Origin: Gorsachius magnificus
Lineage: Eukaryota > Chordata > Aves > Pelecaniformes > Ardeidae
DNA length: 64,000 nt
Assembly (NCBI GenBank): GCA_034008185.1
Contig: CM067084.1
Span: 44,095,099-44,159,098, forward strand
Reading direction: 5' to 3'
The position numbers were made by a program, and so were the translations under genes. Below the pieces are notes generated by a model. The model was not told the DNA's origin. It did not search any database and saw only the letters and a program-made list of their open reading frames with translations. Positions within the stretch are counted from its first letter, which is position 1. Every line of letters starts with the position of its first letter. Below are positions 39,412 to 51,806 of the stretch, piece after piece.

Positions 39412-42400
39412 ACATCTAGGGGCACTAAATGCTTATGCAAGGGCAATTGAATTATATAATTTTTCAGATGAGAAGTAGGGCTTGGAAGCTGTTTCGCTCT
39501 TTTCTTTTATTAACAAAGGCTTGCATTTTTGCTCTTGGATTATGTCTCATGGGTTGGTGAAGCTGGCTGTAACCCAGTTCCTAGTTCCAGATTCTTCCTA
39601 TCAGTGGTATCCTGAGAGCAATGCTTTTAATCATGCTTCTGGGATTGCTTGCAAAAAATGTTTTAAGGAATCATAGCAAAAAACTCACAGTTCTTGAATG
39701 CAAAGTTATTTCTAAATAAGTAACTTAAGAAAATGTAGCTCTATTGAACTATGTACTGTTAGAATTTGTAATACACAAATTCTGCCCAATGACTTGCCTG
39801 ACTTTCAGCAATCAAGCAATAGTGTCAATAAATAAATAAATTAATACATGCTTCGTGGCTCAGTGGTTATGTTTTGGTAACTTAGTGATACTTGTATCAA
39901 TTCATCCTAGAAAAAAACCGCAGAAAGGTCCAAAAATCAGAAGTGAAATGGTTTGGAGCATATAAGTCACCAAAATACCATGGCTATTTAGGTCCCTATG
40001 CTCTACCTATCAATGATCATAAGGAAGAAGAGAGCTTGCACCCACAGTTGCTTGTGAGGCCAAAAACAAAGGCAGGGACCTCAACCGCATGCTACAGAAG
40101 CTCTAATACACTAGTGAAAAAATGAGTTGGAATTAGTTGCTCTTCATCCAGCTTTCCCTCACAGGCAAACCTTTAGCAAAGAGAAGTGTAATTTACTGTC
40201 CTGCAGACAGAAGTGATTTGTGCAACTTCCACCCTCTATTGTGAAATCTTACTGGGGCTCCATGACCTACACTCTGCCAGAGTCTCCCGGGATCCACGAA
40301 GCTGTTGATCATGGAACACATTTCATATGCTTCCAGCACACTCTGCCCTCCAGCCTGTACTCTTGCTTTAGCAGTGAACTTTTACTCCCATCTTAGACAA
40401 AAACAAGCAGAAAGGTTGTGAGATTTCTACTGTTCTGTAAATGTGACTGATAGGCAGGGGAGATGTTGCTGTTAGCTTGAATGCAGAAGAATGTGAGGTA
40501 GAGTATAAAATAACAAACAGTATGTTATACGCAATCTGAATAATAGTTACCTAGCTTTTACATACCACTTCCCATCTGTAGACCATGTGACATTTTACAA
40601 AGAGGACTATGTTTATACTCACTTTATAGAAGGAGAAAAGAATTACAAAGGATTTCCCAGGATCACAACATGGTTTAAACAAGAGCCAGAAGAGAAGTTA
40701 GACCTTAGTTAAACCTATGTTCTGGAGACCAAATGGCTACTCCTGCAATTTCTGGACAAGGCAATTTTGATGACATGTTGAGTTAAAGAGTTATTTTATT
40801 TGTTCTTCAGGTTAATTAAAGAGGGGTGTTTTTTTAATAGTGACATTTAAATATTGCCCTACACTGACTGTAAAAATAGAAATCAATCACCTTTACCGAA
40901 ACAAATTATAAAAGCATAATTAAATACTCTGCAGCTCAGTTTCTTCAAATTGTCAGTTGCCCAGATACTAAAGTAACACACACTCAGAAAGGTCTCAGAA
41001 GTTACAAAGTATGTTGTTATATTTATATAGTCACATTGAATAATGTTGAAAACAAGAATGGCTGAATTTTCATAAGTTTGACGATGCATCCAGTGTCAAA
41101 GGCTGGACACAAAGTTGAATCAAATTATGGGTGATGTTCTTTTGCCTTACAGAAAAATGATGAAGGAGATAGTATTTTAACATTAGAATGAGAAACACAG
41201 ATTTCTGTTCAACAGCCAGCAAGCTGTGTGTATTCAGTAAGAGCTGTCACAAAGAGGTTGCCAAAAATCAATAAGCTTCAAGAAATAAAAGCATGGTTGC
41301 AAATATTTTGTGTAGTTTGGAGATTGAGTAGCATGGCAATGGGTGAAATAGAGAATACACTGCAGTGGGAATTCAACTGATTAGTAACTGCCACTTTTGA
41401 CAGCAGGAATAGGCTGATCAGGGCAACAATTTTGTTTTATAAAGAAAGTAACATGACTTTATAAAGGAAGGAACATTCCTGTGTGAATGCAAAAAAGGGG
41501 ACATATTCAAGCATAATGCTGAGATGACAGCTTCAAAAGAGGAGAGTGTAAGAGTTATTTTTCGTAATGAAGGAAGGAGAGTGCATGAGATCTTAAGAGA
41601 AAATCAGGCGGTTCACATTCTGTCATAATACATTGGTGATGATGGTACGGTATGCCTAAGGAGCTGGATAAGAGAGATGTACATAGATTCAAGTCCAAAA
41701 AGTGTTTGGCCCACATTTCAGAACTGGTGACAGCAACTGTATCTGAAAAAAAAAAGCATGGAGCAGAAGTGTCAAGTAAAGCTCAAGAATTAGCCAAGAA
41801 ACGTAGAAATAAATGATGTTACAGTTGAATGTAATTGAAATTTAACAACTGATTGGAATGTAACTTTTTGACTGGGGAAAAATTTCAGACTTTGGAAATG
41901 CATTTGGAAACACCAAGTTACAGTTGTGAATAAAGGTACTGTGAAAAGTTTTAATCTTATGTTTCTTTTCTGACATTTTAATCATTTGATCAATTAGAAT
42001 ATTAAGAAGAAAGCTGTAGGAAATAACTATACACTAAAGCAACTCTTGAAAGACCTTATGTGATTTATTACTTGGAAATAGTAGAGAAAGTGTGAGCTGG
42101 ATTCTGAAGTGTTCTTGATCAATTCAGTATGGTTCACTTCATGACTGAGATTCCAAACAAACATGTAAAGGACCAAAGCTGGCACTAAAAAAATGTCAAA
42201 TAGGGTATTGATCTTCCTTACGTTATGAGCTGTACCTGATTTATAAACCACATTCCAGAAGGTGACATGTGACATATGCCTGATCCCTCTTTTATGTTTG
42301 ACATATTGACATATCATCATTTAATTTGTATTCCATAAAGTCAAGTTCTTCCCTTAGGTATGCAGTGTAATTCATGTTGCACTAGATACAGAATTAATAA

Positions 42401-44091
42401 ACCTTAAAATAGAAAGCAAAAGAAAGTCAAACATAACAAAGTGCTATAGAGTTTGAAAGCTATTGGCTTGAGATAATGAAAGGAAAGAAAAATATCCCTA
42501 AATTCATGTGGTAATCTTTCTCACTGAGACTGATTTAATTCCAGTTCTCATTTAATTCCAGACACATTCAGAACTAGATTCATGTCTATGCTTTATATCG
42601 TTCAATTAAATATTCCTTGCTAGAAAGACCTTACAGGATTTTACAAGAGAATTAATTATGACAGATGCATGAAATTGTGAGCAGATTTAATTTCATATAC
42701 CATGTCTGGTGTGGTTTTTGTACACTTGATCCTTAAAATCCTTTCTTCCAATATGCTAATGAAAGTAACATCTGTACTTTGCTTAATGTAGGCACAAGTT
42801 TAACAGCATTTTTGAATAGCATCTTTAGATATGCCCCTCACATAAGTGATTAAATACTAATTTGCTGATACCTTGGGACTAAGTACATTCTTCTTATTGA
42901 GTGCTTTAAGATTTCATGTTTATTAAGGAAAAACTGCTACACAACTTTATTTCTATTATAATATAATTCATGTTTAAGAAAATGCCTTTGAACTAATGAA
43001 CATTTTAATACAGAATGCAGGAACCTGAAACTGTAGTTCCTGTTACAAGCTTGTATTATACTGAACTTGGCTGATGATGTTCTCTGGTTAGTATCTTCAA
43101 GAAACAACCCATTTAGGAACACTGTTTCAAAATGCTAGCTTTGCTTTGATAGATAGTTACAATTTCTATTAAGTTCAGATCTTTTGGGTCTTTTTCAAAT
43201 TACCTGCTAATTCACTGGGTTTGCAAAAAGGGTTTTATAAAGCAACAAACAATAAATCATTCAGAAGAAACAACAAATTGTTACTACTGTCCAACAAATT
43301 CTTTATTTGAAATATTGCAAATAGAGGAAGTATTAACATTAAGCAGACATGAAAAAGAAGCTGTATGTACTTCACCAAAACTAGCATTTGAAGCATTTAT
43401 AAATATATGTACATTTTGAAGTGCTTTTAAGGAACAAAGAACAAACCCTATGAAATATCAATAAATATGATGCTTTGATACTATAGAAATGCTGTACAAG
43501 CACATAAGATATAATTAAGTTTTCAAGTAATTCTACTGCTGCCTTCTTTCCTCCTTTTCTATGGTACAGTCTCAAGAACTAATCTCCATCTTCTCTGATG
43601 GTTTTTATTCTTTAAAAGTATTTGTAACAAGACTATTAAGGAAAAGTTGTTCATTTTGAAGGCAGCTTAAGAACTGTTTGCGTTGATGAAATAAGATATA
43701 TTCTTAGAAGACCTTAACAGAATTTTACCTCATGATTTAGAACTAAAAGGGAAAAAAAAAGTGGAGATGGATTCAGAGACAATCTATGAGAATACATTTA
43801 TACTTCTTATCCGATGAGTTTCTCTGCACCTGCCAATTTTACTCAGCAAGTATTGGTAAACAGCATTATGTTCCACAAAGGGCAGTAAACCAGATTCAAT
43901 ATCCAGGAAAATATTTTTAAATGAATTTATATAGTTAAGCATAAAATTTCTGAAGTTTATTTAAGTGCCTTAATTTAATATTGTTGGTTTTATAAAAGCT
44001 TCCAAAAATAGTAGACTGTAGCACATAATATTATGATCCAATTCCATTAATTTAAGTATAGACCATTTTTTTCATCCCTGGAATTTTTTAA

Positions 44092-44107
44092 TTTTTTTTT
44101 TTTTTTT
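44092..44107. repeat. Poly-T tract, 16 bases
   Basis: A run of 16 T follows two shorter T-runs. It could be the A-tail of an unrecognised minus-strand retrocopy, but no body is visible to its right. Confidence 0.85.
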
Positions 44108-44530
44108 AATCTGGGATACATTAACATAAGGTATCCCTGCCAGATAAGCAGTGGTGTGAATTTTTTCAGTCAAAATGCTCAGAAAAACCCACCTCATACT
44201 CTGTACTTTATTGCCAGATAATTAGGAAGACTAATGAATTTAGTACATCTTACATGCCGATTACATTAAGAGCATGTCAAAATAACAAGAAACTTAAATA
44301 CTCATATGTTAGGAAATTTGAGTACTGAATTTTTCCCCTTTGTGGGTTATGTATAATAGTCTCTAATTTAACTGCTGTTTTTTCCAATGGGACTTCTATC
44401 AATGGCTAATTCTTAAAGAATGGTTCCTTGATTTGCTCTTGTATTGTCAATGCTCAATGCACCTGACAAGGCTTGTTTACTGCCCAGTCTTCAAAACTCT
44501 TTCAAATGCAGGATTAAGCCCCTCTAGGAT

Positions 44531-44606
44531 TTTTTTTTGGTGGTGTTTTTTTTGGTTGGTTGGTTTGTTGGGGGGGGGGGGATTGGTGTTTTGGTTTTGG
44601 ATTTTT
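44531..44606. repeat. G/T-rich low-complexity tract with 12-G run
   Basis: T-runs and TGG/TTGG units lead into twelve consecutive G at 44570-44581. They are followed by more TTGG/TTTTGG units. The strand is almost free of A and C over about 75 bp. The tract could form a G-quadruplex and is likely length-variable. Confidence 0.88.
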
Positions 44607-44902
44607 TAATACATCATTGCATAATGCTTATTTCAAACACTTTCTGGGCTAGGGGAAAATAAGGACACATTTTGTATCACTTTTCCAGCAGTTGCCTATA
44701 TTCCCTGCTGTTTAGACTTTCATCCATGCCTTAAGTTGTTGCAGTCTGAGGAACTTGGTTTATACCTTGTTCTTGGACAGGGTAGGTTCCAAGAACCACA
44801 ATGCTGCATCACCTCAAGTACCTAGCACTGTACGTGTGCTCTGAATTTCCTTAACAAAAGCCAACATGACTGGATCTCTCAGAAAATGCAATTCCAGACA
44901 TC

Positions 44903-44918
44903 TTTTTTTTTTTTTTTT
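44903..44918. repeat. Poly-T tract, 16 bases
   Basis: This is a pure T run. No associated retroelement was recognised. Confidence 0.85.
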
Positions 44919-46293
44919 AATAGTGATACCCTGTCACTAGACTTCTACTCCTGTCATCTGTATGCTGTACAGATTGCACAGTGCCATCATCACCAGTTTA
45001 CAGAGATACATGTGTATACTTGAAAATCCAACCTCCCAGAAAAGAATGTTCTACTCATCAGGATAATGTTGCAGTATTCCCTTCTGCACAGCAGGATTAA
45101 TGGTGCAGAAATTAAGTTTTGCAAGAGAGAGCATGTCTTTGTCTTAACAGTTAGTAAATGATCCTGTTCCTACATGGAAAGAAGATGCAACTGTGCCCTT
45201 TAATTATGGAGCTGGAGTTATAGAAGAAACAGGACTTGTGAATCTTCCAGCTGAAGCCTGCTGAAAAGTCCATTAGTCTACCTTGATGTCCACTAAGACT
45301 GCCATGATAATGGAACAGTAAGTAACCTTTTTGACTTATGTAGTGATGGCTATGGTAGGCCAGGCACAGTTAAGGCATTTGGAACACTGAATTTAGAAGG
45401 TGGTCTTGGAAACCTTGATCACCTCTTTTCCAGAAAGTGCATTTGCCTATCTCACTTTGGTTAGTCACCGATCAGTAGGAAGCATTGGCTGTAAAGTTCT
45501 GTAGGAAGATGCTACTGTATTGGACACAGGGTCTTGGATCAGGAACCAGGATATAAGTAATTTAAAACTAGGCTACAGAATCCTACTAATTTTCATTCTA
45601 TTTTGGTTTGGTGAATTTTTAATTCTTTACAACAGCACAGCCTTCACAGGAGAGTTACACAGTATACAGATCCATGTAATAAGGGCACTCTGGAGAAAAG
45701 TAGAAATCTAAGGAATCTAAACTATCTTCTACAGATTTCTCCACTCACAGAGGGGAAATAATTGAATCTAGGTCAATTAGATGAGATCTCTAATCACCAA
45801 GAAAAAAGGAGAAAATATCACCTGTGCAAAAATGAGCTTGTCTGTACCACCACTGCCTGCTTATATCAAAATTACTTATATTGGGAGAAAGGAAGGGCAT
45901 GAGCACTTTTTAACGGGGGGAAATTGCATCCTGTGCAACCATACTTAAGCTTAACCCACATCTTTCAGATAGGGTATCTGCTCAAGTAGAGCAGTCTCAC
46001 CTGGACATATGGATGCTAGATGTTCAGTAACTTGGCTGTCTGAGATGGACTAATTCCTCTTTGAGACATCTACTTTTGTCTATGCATAAAATAAGAAGGC
46101 TCAGTGTCTAACTCATTTTGGACTGGGTTGCAGAGCAGGTTCCTAGAACATAAGTGGTACAACCCAGCACTAAAGCACAGAAATCCTGTTTTGTATACAT
46201 TCCAGAGGCTTACTCTTATTCTGGTGAGTCAAATGAATTCAAGCATTGCTCATGTACAACAGTATTTGCTGGACAGAGCTCTGAATAGGTGAA

Positions 46294-46447
46294 GAATAAT
46301 AATAACAAAAACAATAACAACCATTGTTATTTATAATTATATTAATAATTAATCTATTTCTCACTGTATTTTATATAAGTACAATTTTATATTTCATACA
46401 TTATTATTATTGTTGTTGTTTTTTTATTGTTGTTGTTGTTGTTATTA
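46294..46447. repeat. Complementary AAT/AAC and TTG/TTA arrays
   Basis: An A-rich array at 46294-46320 (AATAATAATAACAAAAACAA and onwards) faces a T-rich array at 46401-46447 (TTATTATTATTGTTGTTG and onwards). About 80 bp separates them. The arms are largely complementary and could form an imperfect hairpin. Confidence 0.8.
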
Positions 46448-48451
46448 AGCTTATTTTCAATAATGCCAAAAAATTCACTTCAAATTGCAAAGTTTGGTAT
46501 TCTGTTGAAGGGGGGAATATTGGGCTTTAATCTGACTACAGGCCATTCAATTTTGGGATGATCTTTATACAGAATTTACACAATAATTATTTCTCTTTTC
46601 CACTTGCACTCATAGTAAGCAGTGCTGGCAAAATTAGCTACATTTATTCTGAAAGACATCAAGTTACAGTTTCAGTAAGACTGATCTCTATCAACAACTA
46701 ATTTATCACAATCATTCAAAAATTGGAAGGTGAGAATACAGAGGTGAAGGTTATTTGACCTTACTTAACCAAAACAGAAATGTAACCTGAGTACCTCATT
46801 TGATCTTTTAAATCAATAGATAAGGAGCATATTGCTTTATCAGCAGAGACTCCTCATGAATAGTAAGTGATTTCTGTTGGCTTTCTCTTATCTCTTCAGA
46901 CTACAAAATTTTAATCACAAAACTTGATTATTTTGAGAAGAGAAAATTTAGAGTGATTTTTTAAAGTGGTAAAGAACCATAAGCATCAAAGCAATAAACT
47001 GCTATGGCTGTTAACCTTTACAATTGTATAAATAAAGCAAAATCAAGTTGTTTGCAAATGAGCTTACTTTCAGGCATTTATAGACTGCAAATAACAACAT
47101 TTTCTTTCCGTGTCTCTCAGACCTCAAATTATATGTCTATATATGCAAAGACAAGTATGCAAGAATTGCTCAACTGACATTCTTGGTGAGATGAATGAGA
47201 ACTTCACCTGGGCAAAAACTGAGTAAATGTTCAGTATTTGGTTCAAGCTGCTTTTAACAGTATTTTTCATAAAAATGTTACCTTTTATTAATATGGGTTT
47301 ATGACAAAATAAAGCTAAATATGCATTTTAAACTGCATTTAGTTGAAGCAGCTTAGACAATCCATAGATTCCCATGCTTCAGAAAGACAGAATTCCTAGG
47401 GTCCCTTGACGCTCAAGAATGCCCTTTTAGAATGTTATTCAACCTTAAAAGCTAAACAGCAAATCCTGGTGGGGCAACAGTATGATTTTGCTTCCCTTTT
47501 ACTGCTTTTATGCCTTGAAAGATGGGCTAGCTAGTACCACAGGGGAATTCACAAAAATGTGGCTATAATTTTGATAAATTACAAATTAGGGGAGAACTGT
47601 CTGCAGACCCTATATCTTTCACTTATTATAAGATGTTTGACAGATTAATCCTACTAAAGATCTGCTCACACAGCAAACAGATTTCTAGTTCTCTCAGCAA
47701 TACTTTAGTGTGTTTCTTGTTAGAATTTACCTTTTATATTTTATCTAGCTCCTTTTAAAAAAAAAATAAAAAATGAGTAGTTTGCATTTTAGGTACAGCC
47801 ATGTGTATTAGGCCACTTCCTCACTTTCTCCATGAAGTTTCTGATCATATCTCAGTCTGAGATATCACAAGAACAGAAGAATGCCAGGTCCAATTAGCCC
47901 ATTATCTTTTCCCAGGTAGCAGGCAAAATCAGATACCCAGAGGAGAATGTAAGAACAGAGCAAACATTGTTCTCAATTGCACTTCTAGCCTCCAACAACT
48001 TCTAAGATCTGTTATATCACCCTGCAGTTGTGTGCTTTCCAGGGGGAAAAGCATCATCTTCCTCAGTTTTTCCGTAACTTTGTAGATGTATTCTATTCTT
48101 CCAATCTTTCTTACCACTTTTCTCCTATCTTTTTTAATACTACTACCTGCTCAGCAGGAACCATGATGGGAGAGCACAAGGGAGTAAGGGAAGCAGAACC
48201 ACACACAATACTCAATACCATAATGAATGGTCAGTAACATGCTGGCAGTCATAGGCTTGGGTTAGTCATTTCTAAGTAAAAGTTTAGAGAAAGTGACTAC
48301 CTGCCTTATTCATCACACTTCTGCATCTTTTGCAGGCATTACCACTCATTTTACTGAAGGCACTTTCAAACTTTTCAAACCTGAAGCAGAACTCACCTAA
48401 AATGCATATGCAATATCTGAAGTTCAAAAGGGTACACAACAGCTCAAAAAG

Positions 48452-48469
48452 AAAAAAAAAAAAAAAAAA
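48452..48469. repeat. Poly-A tract, 18 bases
   Basis: This is an uninterrupted A run preceded by CAAAAAG. No retrocopy was recognised upstream. Confidence 0.88.
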
Positions 48470-50849
48470 GTGTGTCTCTGCTCTTCAGCAACCTCTGATT
48501 CAGACCTGGACTTACCTATGGGCTTTTTCTTAGAGCCAGTATAAAAAATCTGCTCTCTCTGCAAAAACTATGTGGGCTGTTTTCTCTCTGGGTTGGTCCC
48601 AGCTTTCACACATGACATCAGTAGCAAAACAGGATTAACAGAAATGACAGCAGCTTGTTAAAACTTTGATGTTCAGTGATATATTTACATGCACATTGCA
48701 ATTTCCCACAAGAAAAAAGGTCAGCCTTAACTGAAACTAATTGGTAAGGTTTGGAACTAATTGGAATTCTTTTGGTTTGCTAAAGAAAAACCAAACCAGA
48801 TGAGGCATTGAGATTAATACCACTTTCTTACTTGGAAGCAATCCCTTTAGGTGAAGGGATTAAAAAAAAAAATTATGCCTGTTTACATGTACCATGCCTC
48901 TCCAATTGATACATTATTTTCATGTTTATATATTTCAGTTATATTTCTGATATTCTTCAGAGTTACCAACCAAGTCCTTTGCTATGCTTAAAAGAAAAAT
49001 CATACTCCTATGCCAATGTCTTTCAGCATAGCAGTAGGGAAATGTTTACATTCCTAAAATAGTAAAGCAAGAGAACATGGATAAAAGACTTGATTTCTTT
49101 CAGATCTGATGTCTGCTTCGGTGTCGCCTACACTAAAAGCAGTATCTTTTAATAATCTGTGATTTACAGACCCTGCTTAATAGTGGTTGAAGCAGTCTGG
49201 ATTTCTTCCATACAATTCCATGAGCTCTAAGCTAAGGGCTTTCACAGACTGCTTTAATTAGACACTTGAGGCCTGATTTTCTAAGGAATGCTCCACAATT
49301 GACTGTACATTATGAATGTTTGCCTGGTTATTCACTTTCCTATGTCCTTAACAGGGGATCTAGTTGTTCCCTTCATAAATTAAGTTCTCAGCAGCAGAAG
49401 TCATAATTTCAAAAGGAAATTCATTCCCAGAAGTTAATAAACTTCAATTAGAAACAGTCAAGTGGACCATTTGTTCCTAATTTTAGACTCCGAATTTGCT
49501 ATGGGAGTTCTGCTACCTAAATGTGTAATAGGTGCTTTCCCTCTGAGCAGAACACTGAAGATATTTTCTACAACAATGACATTTCTTCAGCCAACAAACA
49601 TGCAAGTAAACTTACATTTTTAACATTTTCTTGTATGCAGAAAGATTTCTAAAAAAAATTTTCCATCACTTAACATTTTTATAACTTTATCTATCAGAAA
49701 TCTGTTTTGTAAATAGATTTTATTCTCACTAGCTTATTTTCTGTGTCATAGCACTCACTGGTGTCTTTTGGATTGTACTATTCAGCCAATGGGTTATAGA
49801 TAATGGCCATTTCAATTGCATAAGTCAATACTACAAGAATATTTGTAGATTCAGCTGAGGAAGGTGGAGACATCCAAGGCAACAGAGCATACTGGTCAAC
49901 TTTTTTTCTGTCTCTGGCATTATCAACTAGTTAGAAACAAGCCAGTTTGTTTCTAACAGTTTGCTCAGTATGATCCTTCTCTGCTCCTAAGACAATTCCC
50001 TCTGAGAGACTGTAGGGTTTTGTAGTGTAGGTAAGCCCAATGAAACTATAGCAGAAAAGGAATTAGGAAGACTGAAGGCTTGTGTAGACTTCATATACTT
50101 GACTACAAAGCATCTGCTCAAAACAAGAACCAAGTGAATTTCAAATGGGAAAACCAGAGCAGAATTTTCAGTGGGTGGAAGAAGAATCAGATGTTCACAG
50201 AAGGTGACAGCAGTAGAGCAAAAATAATTTTAACATCTCATCTAAATGTCTGCTTAGCCTTTCTGAAAAAAGCAGGTATTATCTTTAAAAATATATGGAT
50301 TTAAACTTCTTGTCTCAAGAGTAACTCAATGGCACTAAAAATAATAAAAAAGAGTACAGCCTCTGGAAAATGCTGGCACCCATGTCCTGAAATACGAGTC
50401 CTCCTGAAGTATGATATCCCAAATTAAAGACAGTAAAAGTATCAGTCACTGTAGCTGCTTCTACACTGCTTTGTTCAGACACGGATGAGGACTGTATCAA
50501 TGAAGGTGCGCAAGACTGGAATGCTTCATTTGTGCTCAAGCTAGCAGTCTCTAGACACCTCTAGATTGCCTATGGCACACATCTACAGTGATATACTTGA
50601 GATTTGCCTAATCAAGCTAGAGAATATCTGAAACATGTTTTACATTTTGCCACAGCTGTCTGTCACCAGACAAATGTTTTCTGTCTGCAGAAACAATCAG
50701 AAAGGATGAAAGGTAAATGAAGAGTGTGGTCATGAACAAGACTGGTATTGGTACTCTGAAAGGGCAAAGTAGCTTCAGACAAAGTACCTTTGATTAAAAC
50801 TAGGTTTAAGAAGCAATTAAGGTATCTGATGTTTCTAATTTGGCAAAAA

Positions 50850-51806
50850 ATCATAGAATCATAAAATCATAGAATAGTTTGGGTTGGAAGGGACCTTTAA
50901 ATGTCATCTAGTCCAACCCCCCTGCAATGAGCAGGGACATCTTCAACTAGATCAGGTTCCTCAGAACCCCATCCAACCTGACCTTGAATGTTTCCAGGGA
51001 TGGGGCATCTACCACTTCTCTGGGCAACCTGTTCCAGTGTTTCATTGTAATGTTCCTCATTGTAAAAAAAATTCTTCGTTATATCTAGTCTAAATCTACC
51101 CTGTTTTAGTTTAAAACCATTACCTCTTGTCCCATCACAACAGGCCCTACTGAAAGGTTTGTCCCCATCTTTCTTATAAGCCCCCTTTAAGTACTGAGAG
51201 GCTGCAATAAAGTCTCCCCAGATCTTTCTCTTCTCCAGACTGGACAAGAACTCTCAGCCTTTCCTCACAGGAGAGGTGTTCCACCCCTCTGATAATTTTT
51301 GTGGCCCTCCTCTGGACCCGCTCCAACAGGTCCATATCTTTCCTGTGCTGAGGCTCCAGAGCTGGACGCAGTACTCCAGGTGGGGTCTCACCAGAGCAGA
51401 GCAGAAAGGCAGAATCACCTCCCTTGACCTGCTGGCCACGCTTCTTTTTATGCGGCCCAGGATACGGTTGGCTTTCTGGGCTGTGAGCGCACATTGCTGG
51501 CTCATGTCCAGCTTTTCATCCACCAGTATCCCCAAGTCCTTCTCCACAGGGCTGCCCTCAATCCCTTCATTCCCTAGCCTGTATTGATACTGGGGGTTGC
51601 CCCAACCCATGTGCAGGACTTTGCTCTTGGCCTTGTTGGACTTCATGAGCTTCACATGGGCCCACTTCTCAAGCTTGTCCAGGTCCCTCTGGATGGCATC
51701 CTGTCCCTCCAGCGTGTTGACTGCACCACTCAGCTTGGTGTCTCCTGCAAACTTGCTGAGGGTGCTCTTGATCCTACTGTCTGTGTCCTTGATGAAGATA
51801 TTAAAT
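50850..51806 (-). mobile_element. CR1 LINE, 5'-truncated copy, minus strand
   Basis: The left end is the CR1 3' tail, repeated TCATAGAATC-type units at about 50850-50876. It is followed by the conserved 3' end words TTTGGGTTGGAAGGGACC and CATCTAGTCCAACCCCCCTG. Moving right, the 3' untranslated part, the reverse transcriptase thumb and the palm follow. The copy stops just before the VLFN-like region, near TTGATGAAGATATTAAA at about 51790-51806. It is the same subfamily as the copy at 57064-58818, since both encode LSGAV-T-EGQ and NPQYQYRL. The 3' region here is complete and in the normal order, so it serves as the reference for the rearranged copy downstream. Confidence 0.95.
51254..51806 (-). 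pseudogene. CR1 ORF2 reverse transcriptase fragment, active site mutated
   Basis: Minus-strand reading begins at [19 protein letters not shown] and continues through [39 protein letters not shown] and [19 protein letters not shown]. The catalytic box reads FAGD (51740-51751) where the family has FADD. The GGA codon at 51743-51745 replaces an active-site aspartate. After CVQLW (near 51360) the frame shifts; the continuation with [19 protein letters not shown] is in another frame. Upstream residues in the open frame ([11 protein letters not shown]) are flanking DNA, not CR1. This is a dead fragment of the enzyme that copies CR1 RNA. Confidence 0.9.

Larger units (their letters stand above)
29973..50849. 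other. Long AT-rich non-coding stretch
   Basis: About 21 kb has no recognised gene, RNA or clear transposable element. It contains a TG-rich tract near 30068, T-runs at 44092-44107 and 44903-44918, a G/T-rich tract at 44531-44606, a pair of complementary AAT/TTG arrays at 46294-46447 and a poly-A at 48452-48469. It also holds a small inverted repeat at 39300/39401. Open frames up to 120 codons exist (31366-31728, 34642-34965). They lack domain-like text and overlap other frames. This is either intergenic or intronic. Confidence 0.5.
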
